NCBI GenBank assembly: GCA_964020155.1
Contig: OZ026568.1
Coordinates: 896,659 to 929,158, forward strand
DNA from: Chondrilla cf. caribensis
Taxonomy: Eukaryota; Porifera; Demospongiae; Chondrillida; Chondrillidae
Direction: 5' to 3'
Length of the DNA stretch: 32,500 nucleotides
Part shown: one piece after another, positions 28,159 through 32,500 of the stretch
How positions within the stretch are numbered: position 1 is the stretch's first letter
How the letters are laid out: each line of letters begins with the position of its first letter
Notes under the pieces: model-generated
What the model saw: the letters and a program-made list of their open reading frames with translations, nothing else
Told to the model about the DNA's origin: nothing
Databases searched by the model: none
Program-made: the position numbers and the translations under genes

Positions 28159-30809
28159 AGTGTTGTGGCAATTACAGCTCACAAGTAATCAATTACGATT
28201 ACAATTACTTGGCTATATCAAGAACCCATTACCATTACCATTACTCCGCAGCTTCAAGTAATCAATTACCATTACAGCTACTTTAAGCAATTACAATTAC
28301 AATTACAATTACATAGTAGTTATATAAAATGACAGTTAATTTTCATAAATAGTAATGTTTTGAAGTTCTTAGGTAGCATGCGACATCTTAGTGGATTCAA
28401 AATTTTGCTAGGCTGACTTAAAACACGTTCCACCAGTGCAGATGTTACAGGCACAGTGAACACCTTACTTGCTAGCTTAGCAACCAAAGGGTATTCAGTG
28501 GCTTTTAATTGCCAAAACTCAAGGAGGTTCTCTCAATTCAACTGGGACTCCCTCTTGTCCACAACCTTATCTACATCAATTCCCACAAGTTACCGCACCA
28601 CCTTCAGCTGGGAATTCCAGCATGTTTCATTCTTAGCAATTACTGTTTCACCCAATAATTCTTCCACCTTCTCAATCACCAGAGTTGATCCCCAACAATG
28701 GCTAACAACTTGACCTGCCTTACATAGAACTGCATATATACCTTATAACAATATATAATACCATACCCCTCATTGAGTAGAAGTCTTTTCATATCCAGGG
28801 GAGCAAGGACAAATGTAATTGCATGTAATTGTGTAATTGTGCATTGATTACACAAAAAGTTGAATGTAATCAATTACCATTACAATTACTTCAGTGAAAA
28901 AAATCTCAATTACGATTAAATTACAATTACCTAGAAATGTGTAATTGATTACAGCCAATTACAATTACCAATTACCATTACCACAACACTGGTGTGTGTG
29001 TGTGCTTTATTGATGTGGCAGCAATAAGTGAAGCAGTGAAAACTGTACCCTGTCAACACCAACTGGGCCTACCAGTGAATATCTACTCACAATTAACCTA
29101 AAGTTGTACTACAGCTCCCAGTTAGAGGGAAGTCGAGCATATCTAATCTCTGACGTGCCATGTTTTTGTTGGAGGGGAGAAATTCGGTTTTGATTTCTAA
29201 TTCAAAAAGGCAGTTTGGGTCTGAACTACGTATGTTAGAAATGGTTGCTGCTAGCTGCCCTGTTGCTAACTAATCAAGAATGTCCAAGTGTGCTGTCATT
29301 CATCTTTGCTGTTTATCTGCCCACCCTCAGGTATACCCGGAGGATGGATTTGGGCGAGTTATGTGAGTTCCTCCTCTATCTGCTTGCCACGTGTGTAGTG
29401 TTTGGTGTCAGTGGATGTTCACATTCAGACAGACTGTACTGCTTGGTGGCAAACTTTGGTGGAGCATAATTTACAGACCCGCCAGCAACAAGTTTTACAG
29501 AAAATTGATAATGTTCACAAAACTTGACCTTTGTATGCACTAACTACAGTGTGTGTTGGATTAACCAAAATTTAATAAAAGCTACCGAGTTTTGAATACT
29601 GTACATACATAGCTTTTGTAACCTGGGATGTTCTTAGTAAAGAGGTTTTGGTGTATGAGATATGTTATCCTAGTCCAAAGTTGTCCTTAATGAACAGGGT
29701 TAGTACACGTGTATGCATGTTCTTGGTCCACAGGCAGAGCCACTTCAGCAGAATTGGATCTCCTCTGAAGTGTATAAACGCTTACCCATCTCCACAGGCT
29801 CAGGAAGAACGATATGTTAAAATGGTACAGTGTCCACCATCTCACAATGCATGCATGAATGTTGTGTGTACGCAAGGGGGAGAGCATATGTTAGTAGGGG
29901 GTATGCGTGTGTGTGTGACATAGTCTATCCTTGCATGCATCCAAATATGTACAATACATGTACATGTACATGCGTACTGTACATACGTACGTATGTATAT
30001 GCAATACATATGTATATGTGACAACATTACACATATGTGCATGTGTATTTTGGTCCTGCAGTAGAGTCTGACTCATGTTCTCTCTCTCCACATGTCAGGG
30101 TTGGGAGTGCTCCAGAGCTAGAGACATGCATTACTTCTACTATCACTTCCAAAGTGAAGAGGAGCGCAGAAGAATCAGCAGATTGGAGTTGTTTGATGAA
30201 TTTGAGGTAGCACGCTGTGTCCATGTTACAGTACATACAGTACTTCCAAGCTGTATAGAACACAATAACAGTAACAATCACATAATAGCGATGGCATAGT
30301 GTAACATGCTGTACCATGTAGTACATACAGTACTTGTATCCTGGTGTGTGGGGGATCGATAGGTGAATCAAAGGATAAGTGTGCTGATACTGTATAATAT
30401 GTGGCTCAGGACATGGCAGGTGTATCGGTACAGGTCACCAGACAGATTTCATTGTTTAGGATCAATTACTTGAGTACGGGGAGGAAATAGGTACACATTT
30501 TTAATTGCCTGCAATACTCTGTATGGACTGTGGGGATGTGCTATACTCAGTGCATATGATACTCTAAGGCAGTATCTATGGTGTAAGGCTTGCTTGTGTA
30601 TGTATGTTTCTGTAGGAGTTTCATATGAAGTGTAGTCATTACGTCATTGTGTGCTCTGTGAAGGGGAAATCCCTGGACTTTTTGAAACATCTAAACATTG
30701 TGGGTCCATGTGAGCCAAGTGCTGAAGATTACAGCAACAAACACTGTCTCGAAGTGCATGCTGTCCCTCTCACAGTACACCCAGTAGAAAGTTCTAGACT
30801 CATCCAAAG
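25751..30809 (+). CDS. TYW4/LCMT2-like carboxyl methyltransferase, 5' part, with in-frame TAG
   Basis: Nine exons: 25751-25881, 26155-26314, 26719-26818, 27175-27322, 27923-27989, 29331-29362, 29734-29824, 30099-30206, 30616-30809, with every phase consistent. The family (LCMT1/LCMT2) methylates carboxyl groups using S-adenosylmethionine; LCMT2/TYW4 acts on the wybutosine base of tRNA-Phe and carries C-terminal kelch repeats. Visible: N-terminal TNDSSTLSK and IHRGY, SAM-binding GAGFD (74-78) with Asp78, VDFPDVV, LSECVLTYF, FITYEQ, GFGRVM, GSPLKCINAYP, GWECSRARDM and FDEFEEFHMKCSHYVI. The IHRGY start and the FDEFEEFHMKCSHY ending favour LCMT2/TYW4 over LCMT1. Codon 188 (27945-27947) is TAG between SANRIINW and AVTFPNA, at a position where relatives have an ordinary residue. 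The gene continues past 30809, where a phase-2 donor follows. Confidence 0.85.
26988..27124. repeat. (CA)n microsatellite in TYW4-like intron 3
   Basis: CA tract with a central ATGCGCGCGCATGCACGCAC interruption at about 27022-27041, ending about 50 bases before the next exon. Confidence 0.95.
27323..27620. repeat. TATG/TACG-rich simple sequence
   Basis: Irregular TATG, TACG and CATG tetranucleotides fill the first 300 bases of TYW4-like intron 4, from the donor GTGTGTATG onward. No gene seen in it. Confidence 0.75.
28091..28157. repeat. (TG)n microsatellite, insertion target of the hAT relic
   Basis: TG tract in TYW4-like intron 5. The transposon relic at 28158-28991 begins directly after it and is followed by more TG, so it seems to have landed inside the tract. 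Confidence 0.9.
28158..28991 (-). mobile_element. hAT transposon, internally deleted, 834 bp
   Basis: Inverted termini CAGTGTTGTGG and CCACAACACTG (11 bases, exact), flanked on both sides by GTGTGTGT, consistent with the 8-bp target duplication of hAT elements though ambiguous in a TG tract. Subterminal regions are full of AATTAC/GTAATT repeats, common in this superfamily. The minus strand encodes transposase scraps: ETCWNS near 28610-28640 and the hAT dimerisation motif FWQLKATEYPLVAKLASKV...VPVTSALVERVLS near 28410-28520. A stop lies between them and the DDE catalytic core is missing. Inactive. Confidence 0.85.
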
Positions 30810-30980
30810 GTGCAATACAGTCCTGATATTCTGTATACGTATGTGCTGTATAGTACAGTTCCTATGTAACTATTACTGTGCATATTTATATACATAATTT
30901 AGTATTATATGACGAACTTTATATACCATATGTGCTAGTTGTACACCAAGTATATGGTAGTACAGTAGTTGTGTACATAC
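30810..30980. other. Start of TYW4-like intron 9
   Basis: Follows the phase-2 donor AAAG/GTGCAA. AT-rich intron sequence without visible features, leading into the minisatellite. Confidence 0.6.
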
Positions 30981-32500
30981 ACTTGTGTGTGCTGCAGGTA
31001 TGGGCAATGTTGTGTGTGCTGTAGGTATGGGTAGTGTTGTGTGTGCTGTAGGTATGGGTAGTGTTGTGTGTGTTGTAGGTATGGGTAGTGTTGTGTGTGT
31101 TGTAGGTATGGGCAGTGTTGTGTGTGCTGTAGGTATGGGCAGTGTTGTGTGTGCTGTAGGTATGGACAGACTTGTGTGTGCTGTAGGTATGGGCAGTGTT
31201 GTGTGTGCTGTAGGTATGGGCAGTGTTGTGTGTGCTGTAGGTATGGGCAGTGTTGTGTGTGCTGTAGGTATGGGCAGTGCTGTGTGTGCTGTAGGTATGG
31301 GCAGTGCTGTGTGTGCTGTAGGTATGGGCAGTGTTGTGTGTGCTGTAGGTATGGGCAGTGTTGTGTGTGCTGTAGGTATGGGCAGTGCTGTGTGTGCTGT
31401 AGGTATGGGTAGTGTTGTGTGTGTTGTAGGTATGGGCAGTGTTGTAGGTATGGGCAGTGTTGTGTGTGCTGTAGGTATGGACAGTGCTGTGTGTGCTGTA
31501 GGTATGGGTAGTGTTGTGTGTGTTGTAGGTATGGATAGTGTTGTGTGTGTTGTAGGTATGGACAGTGTTGTGTGTGCTGTAGGTATGGGCAGTGTTGTGT
31601 GTGCTGTAGGTATGGACAGTGTTGTGTGTGCTGTAGGTATGGGCAGTGTTGTATGTGCTGTAGGTACGTATGGACAGACTTGTGTGTGCTGTAGGTATGG
31701 GCAGTGTTGTGTGTGCTGTAGGTATGGGCAGTGTTGTGTGTGCTGTAGGTATGGGCAGTGCTGTGTGTGCTGTAGGTATGGGCAGTGTTGTGTGTGCTGT
31801 AGGTATGGGCAGTGCTGTGTGTGCTGTAGGTATGGGTAGTGTTGTGTGTGTTGTAGGTATGGGCAGTGTTGTGTGTGTTGTAGGTATGGGCAGGCTTGTG
31901 TGTGCTGTAGGTATGGACAGTGCTGTGTGTGCTGTAGGTATGGGTAGTGTTGTGTGTGTTGTAGGTATGGGTAGTGTTGTGTGTGTTGTAGGTATGGGTA
32001 GTGTTGTGTGTGTTGTAGGTATGGACAGTGTTGTGTGCGCTGTAGGTATGGGCAGTGTTGTGTGTGCTGTAGGTATGGGCAGTGTTGTGTGTGCTGTAGG
32101 TATGGGCAGTGTTGTGTGTGCTGTATGTATGGGTAGTATTGTGTGTGCTGTAGGTATGGGCAGTATGGTGTGTGCTGTAGGTATGGGCAGTATGGTGTGT
32201 GCTGTAGGTATGGGCAGTATGGTGTGTGCTGTAGGTATGGGCAGTGTTGTGTGTGCTGTAGGTATGGGCAGTGTTGTGTGTGCTGTAGGTATGAGCAGTG
32301 TTGTGTGTGCTGTAGGTATGGGCAGTGTTGTGTGTGCTGTAGGTATGGACAGTGTTGTGTGTGTTGTAGGTATGGGCAGTGTTGTGTGTGCTGTAGGTAT
32401 GGACAGTGTTGTGTGTGCTGTAGGTATGGACAGGCTTGTGTTTGCTGTAGGTATGCACAGACTTGTGTGTGCTGTAGGTATGGACAGGTTTGTGTGTGGA
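30981..32500. repeat. 27-bp minisatellite, about 55 copies, continues past the window
   Basis: Unit close to TGCTGTAGGTATGGGCAGTG followed by TTGTGTG (27 bases), with sporadic variants (GTTGTAGG, ATGGACAG, ATGGGTAG, CAGTATGG), one shortened unit near 31440 and one with an extra ACGTATGG near 31665. Because 27 is a multiple of three, frames stay open for long stretches on both strands (repeating MGSVVCAVG or CCRYGQCCV on +, and a 507-codon frame on -). These are products of the repeat. The array lies where the next TYW4-like exon is expected. Confidence 0.95.

Noticed and set aside
28456..28713. 85-codon plus-strand frame
   Set aside because: It is antisense to the hAT transposase remnant, which explains the sequence better.
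30935..32458. 507-codon open frame on the minus strand with His-Thr-Tyr-Ser repeats, and the plus-strand frames of repeating MGSVVCAVG
   Set aside because: A 27-base unit keeps any stop-free frame open indefinitely. There is no start context or non-repeat domain, and the frame switches composition at an indel.
30981..32500. CRISPR-like array
   Set aside because: Units are contiguous with no unique spacers, and the host is an animal; this is a minisatellite.

Overview
The window is a piece of animal nuclear genome. Genes are split into many short exons with consensus GT..AG introns, and the products are metazoan: an NBR1-type autophagy receptor tail, a von Willebrand A/EGF membrane protein, a heterotrimeric G-protein alpha subunit, a CARD plus death-domain adaptor and a TYW4/LCMT2-type tRNA enzyme. 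Compact intron-rich genes, many small transposon relics and the CARD/death-domain architecture suggest a non-bilaterian animal, most likely a sponge. That is inference; nothing seen fixes the species. Almost every apparent reading frame rich in Cys-Val or Thr-His is a (TG)n/(CA)n microsatellite.

Layout. 1-6236: a tandem duplication of about 3 kb units (2-3018, 3019-5825, then a 5'-only third copy). Each unit holds two exons ending in an ankyrin-like piece, followed by two exons encoding the LIR and UBA end of an NBR1-like protein; the two units carry different lesions. 6894-12703: a secreted/type I membrane protein with signal peptide, VWA domain, EGF repeat, transmembrane helix and short tail, with one apparent single-base frameshift. 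12704-14112: AT-rich spacer with a LINE relic. 14113-17315: a paralogue of the previous gene, with the same downstream intron phases but no VWA domain. 18027-21845: a divergent G-alpha gene of seven exons with an extra in-frame switch-II-like exon. 23042-25401: a four-exon CARD plus death-domain adaptor. 25751 onward: nine exons of a TYW4/LCMT2-like gene, with an in-frame TAG in exon 5, a hAT transposon relic in intron 5, and a 27-bp minisatellite (about 55 copies) filling the right end where the kelch half should begin.

All recognised genes read on the + strand. They do not form an operon or an obvious pathway. What unites the window is duplication: tandem gene units, a paralogous gene pair, a duplicated exon, a duplicated intergenic segment that flanks the G-alpha gene, and simple repeats next to splice donors. 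Exon joins were made by hand from splice signals, phase and family similarity. Total lengths divide by three for the complete genes (for the VWA gene, only after removing one base), which supports the models; no transcript evidence was available.
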